Source: Halieaceae bacterium UBA5044 (lineage in GTDB: Bacteria > Pseudomonadota > Gammaproteobacteria > Pseudomonadales > Halieaceae). From it: DNA of 64,000 bases. Below, in pieces: positions 30,446 to 39,854 of this stretch. The stretch spans positions 1 to 64,000 of the forward strand of contig DIBU01000006.1 in the NCBI GenBank assembly GCA_002416125.1, written 5' to 3'. The notes under the pieces were generated by a model, which saw only the letters and a list, made by a program, of their open reading frames with translations, had not been told where the DNA came from and searched no databases. Both the position numbers and the translations under genes were made by a program. Position 1 is the stretch's first letter, and each line of letters begins with the position of its first letter.

Positions 30446-30913
30446 ATGGGACTTACCCTGGATAAGACTGATCTGCTCATTCTCTCCCTGCTACAGGGCG
30501 AGGGCCGCATGTCGAATGTGGATCTGGCGCGGCGCGTCAATCTGAGCGCCAGCCCCTGTCTGGAGCGCGTGCGCCGGCTCGAGGCGGCAGGGCTGATTGC
30601 GGGCTACAGCGCGCGCCTTAACGCGTCCGCGCTGGGTTACGGCACCAGCGCGTTCATCCAGGTGACCCTGGATCGCACCACGGCGGAGGTGTTTGACCGT
30701 TTTCGGGATGCGGTCATCACCATTCCGGAAGTGGCCGAGTGTCATATGGTGGCTGGCGGATTCGATTATCTGCTCAAACTGAGGCTCACCGGTATGGATG
30801 CGTACCGCGCCGTACTGACCCGCATCGTCGACCTGCCCGGCGTAGCGCAGACCCACACCTATGTCGTTATCGAGGCCATAAAGCAGGACACCGGGCTGCC
30901 GCTGTCACGCTGA
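30446..30913 (+). CDS. Lrp/AsnC family regulator, probable PutR/BkdR type
   Basis: A 155-residue Lrp-family transcription factor. The N-terminal helix-turn-helix (NVDLARRVNLSASPCLERVRRLEAAGLI) is followed by the RAM ligand-binding domain (AFIQVTLDRTTAEVFDRF ... CHMVAGGFDYLLKLRLTGMDAY). Its divergent placement from putA and the missing DNA-binding domain in that PutA point to a proline-responsive activator, as known for PutR. Its 3' end overlaps the convergent asparaginase gene by 9 bases. Confidence 0.88.
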   Translation: MGLTLDKTDLLILSLLQGEGRMSNVDLARRVNLSASPCLERVRRLEAAGLIAGYSARLNASALGYGTSAFIQVTLDRTTAEVFDRFRDAVITIPEVAECHMVAGGFDYLLKLRLTGMDAYRAVLTRIVDLPGVAQTHTYVVIEAIKQDTGLPLSR

Positions 30914-31396
30914 GTGAAGTGCCTCGAAGCGGTTGGCTGCGGTGTTCTTGACCACCTTGTCGGCATCAAAGACCTCGCCATTCATGGCGATGTAGACGCC
31001 CGGCGGTTTGCTCTGCAGGGCGCCGATTGCACAGCCGATATTGAAGATGGCATCGGACTGGGCGAAGGCGGCCGGCTGCAGGGCGCCGGTCAGCACGATG
31101 CATTTGCCCGGGATATCCTGCAGGGCCCGCGCCGTGGCGACCATGCCATCGGTGCCGTGGGTAATCAGGACCCAGCGCTCCTCACACTGCATCGCTGCGC
31201 GACGGATCAGCGCCCGGTCCGCGTCGGTCATATCGAGGCTGTCCTTGCGCATGGCCGATTCCACACTGTAGGCAAACTGCACACCCATGCGTTGCAGCAA
31301 CTCCCCAATGACCGGTGCTCCGACCTGGTAGTCGCTCTTGGCATCGAAATAGATTTTATCGATGGTGCCGCCGGTGGTAATGATATGCAGTTTCAT
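30905..31396 (-). CDS. Short asparaginase (N-terminal domain only)
   Basis: A 163-residue protein equal to the N-terminal half of type I/II L-asparaginases (about 330 residues). The catalytic motifs are intact: TTGGTIDK with Thr at positions 7-8 and 11, and ITHGTDGM with Thr82-Asp83. The C-terminal domain that normally contributes to the active site of the tetramer is absent, and the stop comes at the domain boundary without signs of decay. Such stand-alone domains occur in proteobacteria; whether they hydrolyse asparagine is unclear. Confidence 0.8.
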   Translation of the reverse strand: MKLHIITTGGTIDKIYFDAKSDYQVGAPVIGELLQRMGVQFAYSVESAMRKDSLDMTDADRALIRRAAMQCEERWVLITHGTDGMVATARALQDIPGKCIVLTGALQPAAFAQSDAIFNIGCAIGALQSKPPGVYIAMNGEVFDADKVVKNTAANRFEALHSA

Positions 31397-31449
31397 GAGC
31401 CTGGGCCCCGTTGGCTGTGCGCGGGCGGGCAGTATAGCGCCGGCGTGGG

Positions 31450-32946
31450 TTACTGGGTACCGAGCGCGGTCTCCAGAGCGTCACAGAGAGTCTGCAGAAT
31501 GTGGACCCGGGCGTAGCGTTTATCGTTGGCTGCCACCACTGTCCAGGGCGCCGTCGCCGTGGATGTCAGCTGCAGCATGTCCAGGACGGCCTGCTCATAG
31601 TCGCTCCAGCGTGCGCGGTTGCGCCAGTCATCCGCGGTAATCTTGTGCTGTTTATGCGGTGTGTGTTCGCGCTCCCGGAACCGTTTCAGCTGTTCCTCCG
31701 GGGAAATATGCAGCCAGAACTTTACAACGATGCTGCCATGCTCTGCCAGTTGCGATTCGAAGTCATTGATTTCGGCGTAGGCCCGCTGCCAGGCATGCAG
31801 GTGGGCGAAGCCCTCCACGCGTTCGACCAGCACTCGTCCATACCATGAACGATCAAAGAGCATGATGCGTCCGCGCCGCTCCAGACTGCGCCAGTAGCGC
31901 CACAGGTAATGGTGTGCGCGCTCTTCATCCGACGGCGCACTGCTCTGGATAACGCGATACAGACGGGGATCCACAGGCGCGGTGACGCGGCGTATGGCCG
32001 AGCCTTTGCCAGCGGCGTCCCAGCCCTCAAAAACGGCAATCAGCGAGCGTCCGGCATCGTGCGCCTGCCACGCGAGTTTCTGCAGCCGCTGTTGCTGCTC
32101 GCGCAACAGGGCGCGGTATTCCTGTTTGCCCAACTGCAGGTTGCGAGGCAATGTCGCCAGTGCCTGTGATGGTGCGGCGCGCCCGCCATCCGCGCTGCGC
32201 GCCGCTGCCGTCTCCCCAATGCCGGGGGCGCTTCGTGCAACGTGCGCGTTCATCATCTGCAGGAGGGTCTCTCCGGCAATCAGGTTGCGTTCGTGGGGGT
32301 CATCGGCGTCCACTGTCTGCCAGCGCGCCTCGGGCCCGTCACTGCCCTGCAGCACGGTCTTTGCCGCCCGCTGCGCCGCCGCGTAATCCTCCGCCCAGGC
32401 CCTGGCGGATGCGGGCAGGTGGCGCAGGCGCAGACTATCTTCGGTAAGGCGCCGTTGCTGCGTGGCGCGCTCGACCTGCAGCCACACTTTCACCAGAAGC
32501 ACACCCTCGTCGCGCAACATGCGCTCGAACTGCCGGATCCGCTTCAGCTGCTGGTCGTAATGACCTGGCTCCAGCCTGCCAGACGCGCCGTCGTAGAGAA
32601 GCTGGGTGTACCATGAGCCCAGAAATATCGTCATGCGCCCCCTGGGTGGCATATGTCGCCAGAAGCGCCAGTAATAAGGGCGATCCTCTTCCTCATCCGA
32701 GTGCTTCCACTGGGCACTGGTGGTGACGAATCGCGGATCCAGCCACTCATTCAGCTGATGCACCAGCTCGCTTTTGCCGGCACCGGGCAGGCCGCCCAGC
32801 ACGATAATGACGGGGTAGTCGCGCGTCGCGAGGTCGCGCTGTGCCTGCAACAAAGCGTGTTTGAGGGCTTTCTCGCGCGCCTTCATTCGGGCGCCCGCTG
32901 CGCTGGTCTGTGTGTCCTGTTGCTCACGGGGGCTCCTGTCTGTCAA
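31450..32946 (-). CDS. pap: Polyphosphate:AMP phosphotransferase (double PPK2 domain)
   Basis: A 498-residue protein of two PPK2 domains in tandem, as in class II PPK2 (PAP), which makes ADP from AMP and polyphosphate. Domain 1 has the Walker A VLGGLPGAGKSELVHQLNEW; domain 2 has FEGWDAAGKGSAIRRVTAPVDPR and the lid region DRSWYGRVLVERVEGFA. The best-conserved catalytic features are in the second domain. The TTG at 32946 is uncertain; an ATG at 32886 (MKAREKALKHALLQAQRDL) would also leave both domains whole, and neither has a good ribosome binding site. Confidence 0.9.
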   Translation of the reverse strand: MTDRSPREQQDTQTSAAGARMKAREKALKHALLQAQRDLATRDYPVIIVLGGLPGAGKSELVHQLNEWLDPRFVTTSAQWKHSDEEEDRPYYWRFWRHMPPRGRMTIFLGSWYTQLLYDGASGRLEPGHYDQQLKRIRQFERMLRDEGVLLVKVWLQVERATQQRRLTEDSLRLRHLPASARAWAEDYAAAQRAAKTVLQGSDGPEARWQTVDADDPHERNLIAGETLLQMMNAHVARSAPGIGETAAARSADGGRAAPSQALATLPRNLQLGKQEYRALLREQQQRLQKLAWQAHDAGRSLIAVFEGWDAAGKGSAIRRVTAPVDPRLYRVIQSSAPSDEERAHHYLWRYWRSLERRGRIMLFDRSWYGRVLVERVEGFAHLHAWQRAYAEINDFESQLAEHGSIVVKFWLHISPEEQLKRFREREHTPHKQHKITADDWRNRARWSDYEQAVLDMLQLTSTATAPWTVVAANDKRYARVHILQTLCDALETALGTQ

Positions 32947-32990
32947 CGGGATTCTTTGTGTGCGCGATAGGCTACCGCCTCTTGCGCCGG

Positions 32991-32996
32991 TATAAT
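32991..32996 (+). promoter_or_regulatory. -10 element upstream of the methyltransferase gene
   Basis: A perfect TATAAT lies 27 bases before the methyltransferase ATG; the region 17 bases upstream (TAGGCT) is a poor -35, so this may need an activator. Confidence 0.4.
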
Positions 32997-33023
32997 CATA
33001 CGCAATTCAGGGAGAGTAACAGC

Positions 33024-33653
33024 ATGGGTTTTTACGAACGGAGGATACTGCCTCACGTCATCAACTGCGCCTGCGGTAGCAAGCCGATCATGCGCCAGCG
33101 TGAAAAGGTGGTGCCGCAGGCGCGGGGTGAGGTGCTGGAAATCGGTATCGGCACCGGGCTTAACCTGCCGCTGTATGATCCGGCGAAAGTGACCCGGCTG
33201 ATTGGCCTCGATCCGTCGGAAAAATCCTGGGAGCTCGCGGGCAAGCGCGCCCAGGCTCTGTCCTTCCCCGTTGAGTTTGTGGGTTTGCCGGGTGAGGCCA
33301 TTCCGCTGGCGGACGACAGTGTCGATACGGTGGTGGTGACCTTTGCCCTGTGTACCATTCCCGACCCCATTGCGGCGCTCCGTGGCATGGCGCGGGTGCT
33401 GAAGCCGGGTGGCGAGCTGCTGTTCTGCGAGCACGGTCTTGCGCCAGACGACGGGGTGCAGCGCTGGCAGCACCGGATCAACGGTGTCTGGGCATCCGTC
33501 TGTGGCGGCTGCAACCTCAATCGTGATATCCCCGAGCTGCTGGCCTCGGGTGGGTTCCAGGTCGATGAGCTGCAGACAATGTATCTGCCGAATACGCCGC
33601 GCATTGCCGGCTACAATTACTGGGGTCGTGCCCAACGCATCGACCGGGCCTGA
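33024..33653 (+). CDS. Class I SAM-dependent methyltransferase
   Basis: A 209-residue UbiE/Methyltransf_11-type enzyme. Motif I is VLEIGIGTGLNLPLYD, followed by LIGLDPSEKSWELA and VTFALCTIPDPIAALRGMARVLKPGGELLFCEHG. A conserved N-terminal stretch with paired Cys (VINCACGSK) and a second Cys cluster (SVCGGCNL) are typical of phosphatidylethanolamine-N-methyltransferase-like and uncharacterised members; the substrate cannot be read. GGGAG precedes ATG 33024. It lies directly upstream of tamA but probably has its own promoter. Confidence 0.8.
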   Translation: MGFYERRILPHVINCACGSKPIMRQREKVVPQARGEVLEIGIGTGLNLPLYDPAKVTRLIGLDPSEKSWELAGKRAQALSFPVEFVGLPGEAIPLADDSVDTVVVTFALCTIPDPIAALRGMARVLKPGGELLFCEHGLAPDDGVQRWQHRINGVWASVCGGCNLNRDIPELLASGGFQVDELQTMYLPNTPRIAGYNYWGRAQRIDRA

Positions 33654-33670
33654 TCAGGTAAACCGTCGCC

Positions 33671-35422
33671 GTGTTGCGGGTTTTTCGCCTCTGGTTTTTC
33701 GTCTGCTGTCTGTTGTCGGGGCCGGCGCTCGCCGCCGACGCGCTGCTGGAATACCGCCTCGAGGGATTGGACAAAGCGCAGCGCGCCAATGTGGAGGCCT
33801 GGTTGGGCGCGGCGCCGGAGAGCGAGGCGGCGCGCAGCAATTTCCTGTCGTCCGCGCGCGAACGGGTCGCTGACAGCCTGAAGGCGCTGGGTTACTACCG
33901 CGCGGACATCGACCTCTCTGTAGACCGGTCCCGCAATCCCTGGCAGCTGCTGGTCTCAGTCACTCCCGGTCCGCCCGTCACGATCGCAGAGCTGGATATC
34001 CAGGTCACCGGGGCCGCACAGGGCGATCCCGCATTTCAGCGCCTGCTGGCGTCGCCCGGCATTGCACTGGGGGATACCCTGCACCACGGCCAGTACGAGA
34101 CCCTGCGTAACGCCCTGTTGCAGCTGGGACAGCGTCGGGGCTACTTTGATGCCCGCCTGCTGCAGCGCTCTGTGGAAGTGGAGCCGGCCGCGAATACGGC
34201 GCGCGTGCACCTGCATTATGCCAGCGGCGATCGTTATCTGGTGGGTGAGTTGCGCTACGCCGAGGACATCGTCTCGCCGACCCTGCTCAAATCCCTGAGA
34301 AGTTTCAGCTCCGGTGAGCCCTACGATGTGGCCAGGCTGCAGACCCTGCAGGCGGAGTTGCAACGCACAGGTTATTTTTCCGGTGTTACCCTGCGGCCGC
34401 TGCTCGACGAGCGGGCAGCGGGGCGTGTGCCCGTGCGCCTGGAACTGTTTCCCGCCAAGCGCCACACCATTGAGGTCGGTATCGGTTTCAGTACCGACAC
34501 CGAGGAGCGCGTCTCCGCGACGTGGACGACGCCGCGCGTGAACCGCTTCGGGCACAGCCAGGAAACCCGCTTCGAGTACTCCCGCATCAACCCCAGCGGG
34601 CAGTTCATCTACAACATTCCGCTGACCCACCCGCTGGATGACGTCCTGCAACTTTCGCTGCGGGTAGAGCAGAACGAGTACGGTGATCTCGACAGTAACC
34701 AGAATGAAGCGCAGGTCCGGCGCGAACGCCGCTATGGCAACTGGGTACTGAGTTACCACCTGCGTTTGCTGAACGAACGCTGGGACGCCGCGACGGTAAC
34801 CGGCGACGAAGACTACGTGTTGCCCGGTTTCACCGTGTCCCACAAGACCCGCCAGGGGTCACCGGTAAACCCGGACCGCGGGTTCAGCCAGTTCTACGAA
34901 GTCGAGGCAACCTCAAGCCAGCTCGGCTCGAGTATCGACATGACCCGTCTCTATGCCAACTGGGTCTATGTCATGCCGCTGGGCGACCGTGGCCGGGTTG
35001 TCAGTCGCGCCGAGGCCGGCGCGGCATTGATCGGAGAGGGGCAGCGCGATGACCTGGCACCGTCCCTGAGCTTTTTTGCCGGTGGATCGCAGAGCCTGCG
35101 TGGGTACGGCTACCAGTCAATCGGCAACACGGTGCCCGTGACGCTGCGTGATGGGGAGGCCGTGGATTATGTGCTGGGTGCGGACCGGCTGGCGCTCGCC
35201 AGTATCGAGTACCAGTACAGGTTTCTACCTGACTGGCGTGCGGCCGTGTTTGTCGACGGCGGCGACGCCTTTGATGAGGGCGAGTTTGACGCCGTCGTGG
35301 GTGCCGGGTTCGGCCTGCACTACCTGACGCCTGTCGGTGCTGTGAAGCTGGAGATCGCCAACAGCGTGAGTGAGGATAATCCCGATTGGCGCATACACAT
35401 CAACATCGGGGCCGAGTTTTGA
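33671..35422 (+). CDS. tamA: Translocation and assembly module outer-membrane subunit TamA
   Basis: A 583-residue Omp85-family protein of the outer membrane. After a signal peptide (MLRVFRLWFFVCCLLSGPALA) come three POTRA-like domains (to about residue 270). The C-terminal beta-barrel follows, with GGSQSLRGYGYQSIG (the conserved lid-lock loop) and a final strand ending in Phe (INIGAEF), the usual outer-membrane insertion signal. Partnered with TamB, it supports autotransporter assembly and phospholipid transport. The start is GTG, and the stop overlaps tamB as TTGA. Confidence 0.92.
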   Translation: MLRVFRLWFFVCCLLSGPALAADALLEYRLEGLDKAQRANVEAWLGAAPESEAARSNFLSSARERVADSLKALGYYRADIDLSVDRSRNPWQLLVSVTPGPPVTIAELDIQVTGAAQGDPAFQRLLASPGIALGDTLHHGQYETLRNALLQLGQRRGYFDARLLQRSVEVEPAANTARVHLHYASGDRYLVGELRYAEDIVSPTLLKSLRSFSSGEPYDVARLQTLQAELQRTGYFSGVTLRPLLDERAAGRVPVRLELFPAKRHTIEVGIGFSTDTEERVSATWTTPRVNRFGHSQETRFEYSRINPSGQFIYNIPLTHPLDDVLQLSLRVEQNEYGDLDSNQNEAQVRRERRYGNWVLSYHLRLLNERWDAATVTGDEDYVLPGFTVSHKTRQGSPVNPDRGFSQFYEVEATSSQLGSSIDMTRLYANWVYVMPLGDRGRVVSRAEAGAALIGEGQRDDLAPSLSFFAGGSQSLRGYGYQSIGNTVPVTLRDGEAVDYVLGADRLALASIEYQYRFLPDWRAAVFVDGGDAFDEGEFDAVVGAGFGLHYLTPVGAVKLEIANSVSEDNPDWRIHINIGAEF

Positions 35423-38400
35423 GCAGGCTGGCGGGCGTTCTGAGCGCGGCGGTGCTGGTCGCTGCCATCGGGCTTGTGCTGTTGCCTTTCAGTGCTGCCG
35501 GCACGCGGCTTCTGTTCATTCTGCTGCCATCTACAGCGCCCGTGCAGGTTATCTACGCCGGGGGCAGCCTCGGCGGGGAACTGCAGTTGGAAAAGCTGCG
35601 TGTGTCGCTGGATGGCCTCGAGGTGGAACTCACTGGCGTGCACAGCCGACTGCGCCCGGCCTGTCTGTGGCAGAGCCTGTTCTGCTTTGCTGCTCTGGAG
35701 ATCGAGCAGCTTGAGGTCAATCTGCCGCCGGACGATGACACCGAACCGCAGACGGCAGAGGCGGGGCCCATCGAAATGCTTGCGTTGCCGCTTCGGCTGC
35801 GCGCACCCGGCGTGCGTATCGGGCGAACGGAGGTCCGTTGGCCCGGGGGCGTGTGGCGACAGGGCGCCAGTCAACTGGATATCGAGCTGAAGCCGGAGGG
35901 TGTGTTTCTTGGCAACGTCGTCCTGCGCGACGCACAGCTTGCGCTGGAGGCGGCGGAGTCTTCGGCACCGTCGCCCATCGTTTTGCCCTCGCTGGCACTG
36001 CCACTGACATTGGCAATCGATGACGTGCTGCTGCAGCGCCCGAGCGTGCGTCAGGGTGAGCGGCTCGAAGCATTCGACGCCATCCGCGGTGCACTGCGCT
36101 GGCGTGGGGAGCGTCTTGAGATTGCGTCGCTGCAGCTGTCGCAGCAGAGCCGGGGTCGGTTGCAAGCGAGCGGACAGGTCGTCATGTCGGGGGACTGGCC
36201 GTTGCAGCTGGATATTCGGGCCGACCTGGACATGCCCTCTCTGCCGATGGAGCTGGGTGCGCGCAGGTTGGCGCTAGCCCTGTCGGGGTCGACGCGCGCG
36301 CTGCAGCTGGAACTGCTCTCGCCTGGGGAGCCACAGCTTCAGCTGACAGGTGACGTGGACCTGCTTGCACCGACGCTGCCTTTCAATGCCTCGTTACGGC
36401 TCACCGGGAATCAGCCGTTGCCGCTGGCAGGTTTGCCTGGCATAACCGGCCTGCCGCCGGGGCTGGTCGATGCGGCCATCCTCTGGCCTCTGCAGGCGAC
36501 GGCGCAAGGCGATCTCGACGGGCAGGATCTGACGCTGACGGCACGGGTACAGGATCTCGCTTATGCCATGATGAGTCTGGAGCTTTCTGCGCGCCATGCC
36601 CCGGGTCTGGTGCAGGTGCACAGTTTTCTGCTTGATGCCGCCGAGGCGGGCAGCCTGTCCGTCGAGGGCAGCGTGAGCTACGCAGAGGCCATCGCCTGGG
36701 AGGCCGCGGTACACAGCCGGGGTTTGCAGATGCCTGAGCTCAGCGAGTATCTGTTCGGCCAGGTAGCGGGCTCGCTTTCGACGCGCGGTCGCCTTGCAGA
36801 TGACGACTGGCAGGTGGAGCTGCAGGAGGTTGACCTGGTGGGTGACGTCAACGGTCTGCCGGCGATGATCAAGGGCGGACTGCAGCTCGACTCCAGCGAA
36901 CTGATCCGCAGCGGTGCCCTGCGCGCACAGGTGAACGGCGCGGAAATTGATGTTTCGGCAGGCGCCTCGGGTGCGGCAGGTGCGCGCGCTGAACTGGGCA
37001 TTGCAGATCTGGGGCGCTGGTCGCGGGGAGCAGGGGGCAGCGTCCTGCTCAACGTCGATTGGGACCGTGCCGACAACCGTCTGGCGCTGCGCGGCAGTGT
37101 CGACGGCATACACTGGAACAGCCTGCGGGCGGACCGCGGTGTGCTGGAGGGCACGGTCAGCCTCGCCGATGGCCCCCGGGGCGCGGGTCGCCTGCGACTG
37201 GATCAACTGGAACTGGCGGGCGTCAACCTCGACGGGCTCAGTCTCAGTGTCCAGGCTGACCGTGACACCGCAACGCTGGAGCTGAGCAGCGAAGGCGAGA
37301 TTGCGGGAGCGCTGCAGGCCTCGGCAACCGCCAGCGAGGGCGTGTGGGAGGTCGCTTTACAGCGCACGGAGTTTGCGACGCCGATAGGACCGCTGACCCT
37401 TGCCGCTCCCCTGCAGGCGGGCTTTGCCGGGGACAGCGGTACGCTGGGTGCGCACTGTTGGCAGCTGCCGGAGACTGAGCTGTGTTTTTCCGAACTACAG
37501 CTTGGCGCCGCGGGCGGCGTCACGGGCCGGCTGACGGGCGACCTCGCGTTGTTTGCCGCACTGCTGCCACAGCAGATTGAAGCCCGCGGCCCTCTGGAGG
37601 CGGATATTGCGCTGTCCTGGGGGGGCGATTCGCCCCTGCGCGCGCAGGCGCAACTGTCCAGCCCCGGCGGCTCGGTAACCCAGTTTTATCCGGAAGGGGA
37701 GTCGGCCACATTTAGCTGGGACGTCCTGCAGGCAACACTGCGGCAGGATGATCGTGGGCTCGCCCTGCAGGCGGGATTGCTGCAGGCCGACCGCCAGCGT
37801 CTGGCACTCAGCGTGCAGCTGCCCCCTGATCGCGCCGGGCTGCTGCAGGGTGAAGTGGCAATCGACGCACTGCAGGTAGGTGCCTTGCGGCCATTCCTGC
37901 CGCAACTGGAGCGCCTCGAGGGGACCCTGAACGGGCAGGTGATGCTCTCCGGGTCTGTGCAGGAACCGCTTGCAGACGGCATCCTGCGCTGGACCGACGG
38001 GGTGGTACGGCTGGAGCTGAATCCCACAGAGCTTGACGCTGTCGAGTTGCAGATTGCCCTGCAGGGATCGCGGGCGGACCTGCGTGGCGTTGCCCTGCTG
38101 GGTGGGGGGCAGCTTGAACTGACCGGCGATGCACAGTTGGGCGAAGAACCCGCCTTACGCCTCAACATCAAAGGCGACAACAACCGCCTGCTGTATCCGC
38201 CCAGTACGCAGGTGGAGGTGTCTCCCGACCTGCAACTGGCGATGACTTCCTCGGGGATACAGGCCCGGGGTGAGGTGTTGGTGCATGAGGGTCTGCTGGC
38301 CTACGAGGAACTGCCTCCGGGCAGCGTAACGCTCTCGGATGACGTGGTTGAGGTCGATTTCACCGGGAAACCGCTGGAAGCGCACAACCCGCTGCGCCTG

Positions 38401-39102
38401 GACGCCGACCTGAGACTGCGCATCGACGACCGTTTCCGGATACGCGGCAAGGATCTGAACATCACGGTGGGAGGGGATCTCAGTCTGCGCCAGGCGCCTG
38501 AGAGGCCGCTGCAGCTGTTTGGTAACCTGAATATTCTCGGTGGTGAGTTGCGCGCCTATGGCCAGAGACTGCTGGTACGCCAGGGGCGAATTGCCTTCAG
38601 CGGGGTGCCGGAAAACCCTGAGCTCAATCTGCGGGCAGAACGTGAGATACCGGCGGAGGACGTGCGCGCTGGAGTCACGGTCACCGGCACTCTGGAACAG
38701 CCGGAGTTGACGGTGTACGCGGAGCCGACGATGTCGCAGACCGAGGCCTTGTCCTACCTGCTGCGCGGTCGGGGGCTGGACTCCGGGGCGGGCGCGGACG
38801 GCACGGCAATGGCCCTGTCGCTGGGTACCAGCCTGATGAATCGCAGTGCGCTGGTGGAAGAGCTGAACAAGGTGCCGGGCTTGCGCAATGTAGAATTTGG
38901 CACCGACGGTTCAGAGGACGACACAGCCGCCACAGTGAGTGGCTACATTGGTGAGCGGATCTATCTGTCCTACGGGGTGGGGCTGTACGAGCCCATCAAC
39001 GTGCTCACGGCGCGCCTGTATCTGCAGGCGCGCCTGTGGCTGGAGGTGGTCAGTCGCCTTGAGAGCTCCGTAGACCTGTATTACAGCTTTGATATCAACT
39101 GA
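35419..39102 (+). CDS. tamB: Translocation and assembly module inner-membrane subunit TamB
   Basis: A roughly 1227-residue AsmA-like bridging protein anchored by an N-terminal helix (LAGVLSAAVLVAAIGLVLLPF), with a long periplasmic beta-taco body and the C-terminal TamB (DUF490) domain. That domain ends in EPTMSQTEALSYLLRGRGL and YLSYGVGLYEPINVLTARLYL..LESSVDLYYSFDIN. It carries lipids or proteins between membranes with TamA. The TTG at 35419 overlapping the tamA stop is preferred over a TTG at 35386 inside tamA, because it begins right before the anchor. Confidence 0.92.
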   Translation: MSRLAGVLSAAVLVAAIGLVLLPFSAAGTRLLFILLPSTAPVQVIYAGGSLGGELQLEKLRVSLDGLEVELTGVHSRLRPACLWQSLFCFAALEIEQLEVNLPPDDDTEPQTAEAGPIEMLALPLRLRAPGVRIGRTEVRWPGGVWRQGASQLDIELKPEGVFLGNVVLRDAQLALEAAESSAPSPIVLPSLALPLTLAIDDVLLQRPSVRQGERLEAFDAIRGALRWRGERLEIASLQLSQQSRGRLQASGQVVMSGDWPLQLDIRADLDMPSLPMELGARRLALALSGSTRALQLELLSPGEPQLQLTGDVDLLAPTLPFNASLRLTGNQPLPLAGLPGITGLPPGLVDAAILWPLQATAQGDLDGQDLTLTARVQDLAYAMMSLELSARHAPGLVQVHSFLLDAAEAGSLSVEGSVSYAEAIAWEAAVHSRGLQMPELSEYLFGQVAGSLSTRGRLADDDWQVELQEVDLVGDVNGLPAMIKGGLQLDSSELIRSGALRAQVNGAEIDVSAGASGAAGARAELGIADLGRWSRGAGGSVLLNVDWDRADNRLALRGSVDGIHWNSLRADRGVLEGTVSLADGPRGAGRLRLDQLELAGVNLDGLSLSVQADRDTATLELSSEGEIAGALQASATASEGVWEVALQRTEFATPIGPLTLAAPLQAGFAGDSGTLGAHCWQLPETELCFSELQLGAAGGVTGRLTGDLALFAALLPQQIEARGPLEADIALSWGGDSPLRAQAQLSSPGGSVTQFYPEGESATFSWDVLQATLRQDDRGLALQAGLLQADRQRLALSVQLPPDRAGLLQGEVAIDALQVGALRPFLPQLERLEGTLNGQVMLSGSVQEPLADGILRWTDGVVRLELNPTELDAVELQIALQGSRADLRGVALLGGGQLELTGDAQLGEEPALRLNIKGDNNRLLYPPSTQVEVSPDLQLAMTSSGIQARGEVLVHEGLLAYEELPPGSVTLSDDVVEVDFTGKPLEAHNPLRLDADLRLRIDDRFRIRGKDLNITVGGDLSLRQAPERPLQLFGNLNILGGELRAYGQRLLVRQGRIAFSGVPENPELNLRAEREIPAEDVRAGVTVTGTLEQPELTVYAEPTMSQTEALSYLLRGRGLDSGAGADGTAMALSLGTSLMNRSALVEELNKVPGLRNVEFGTDGSEDDTAATVSGYIGERIYLSYGVGLYEPINVLTARLYLQARLWLEVVSRLESSVDLYYSFDIN

Positions 39103-39105
39103 GCG

Positions 39106-39744
39106 TCAGACCTTGGGCAGGATGGTCAGTTCCACGCGCCGGTTCTGGCTGCGCCCCTGCTCGGTGGTATTGTCGGCCACGGGCTGGTCAAGGCCCATGC
39201 CCTGCACCAACATGCGCGAGCGATCGACGGAGCGGGTGACAAGGTAGTCGGCAACGCTGCCGGCACGGCGCTCCGACAGTGTCTGGTTCATGGCGCGGCC
39301 GCCGGTGTTGTCAGTGTGGCCGGTGACGCGCAGGGTGGTGTCGGCGTACTTGGAGAGCACTTCACCCACCGAGTTCAGTGTCGGGTAGAAACCTTCACGC
39401 AGGTTGTAAGAGCCTGTTTCAAACGTGATATTCCCTGGCATGATCAGGCGGATATTGTCCCCCTCCCGTGCAACCTGCACACCGGTGCCCTGCAACTGCT
39501 CGCGTAACTTGGCTTCCTGCACATCCATGTAGGCGCCGACGCCAGCACCCACTATGCCACAGCCCAGGGCGGCATTGCGTGCATGCTTGCCGGAGTCAAT
39601 GGCACCCACCAGTGCACAGACTGCGGCAGCGCCGGCCCCGTAGGTCGCCGCCTTGCTGGCCTGTTGCTGACCTGTGTAAGGGTTGGTGGTGCAGGCGCTC
39701 AGCAGCAGGCTGGTGGTGATTGCGGTAACAAAATTCAGGCGCAT
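39106..39744 (-). CDS. OmpA-family lipoprotein (YiaD-like)
   Basis: A 212-residue lipoprotein: lipobox LLSAC (Cys18), a glycine-rich zipper (ATYGAGAAAVCALVGAIDSG ... GCGIVGAGVGAY), then an OmpA C-terminal peptidoglycan-binding domain with TGHTDNTGGRAMNQTLSERRAGSVADYL and NRRVELTI. It probably anchors the outer membrane non-covalently to peptidoglycan. GAGGAG lies 8 bases before ATG 39744. It converges on tamB with only 3 bases between stops and no terminator. Confidence 0.9.
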   Translation of the reverse strand: MRLNFVTAITTSLLLSACTTNPYTGQQQASKAATYGAGAAAVCALVGAIDSGKHARNAALGCGIVGAGVGAYMDVQEAKLREQLQGTGVQVAREGDNIRLIMPGNITFETGSYNLREGFYPTLNSVGEVLSKYADTTLRVTGHTDNTGGRAMNQTLSERRAGSVADYLVTRSVDRSRMLVQGMGLDQPVADNTTEQGRSQNRRVELTILPKV

Positions 39745-39854
39745 GGGGTAATCTCCTCGTCCATTTGCGGAAGTGCAGCGTAAACACGCTTGCTGGGACC
39801 TGCAAGCGGTGGAAAAGTTGCAGCACCAGGGCCGCAGTGATAGAGAGGAGCAAG

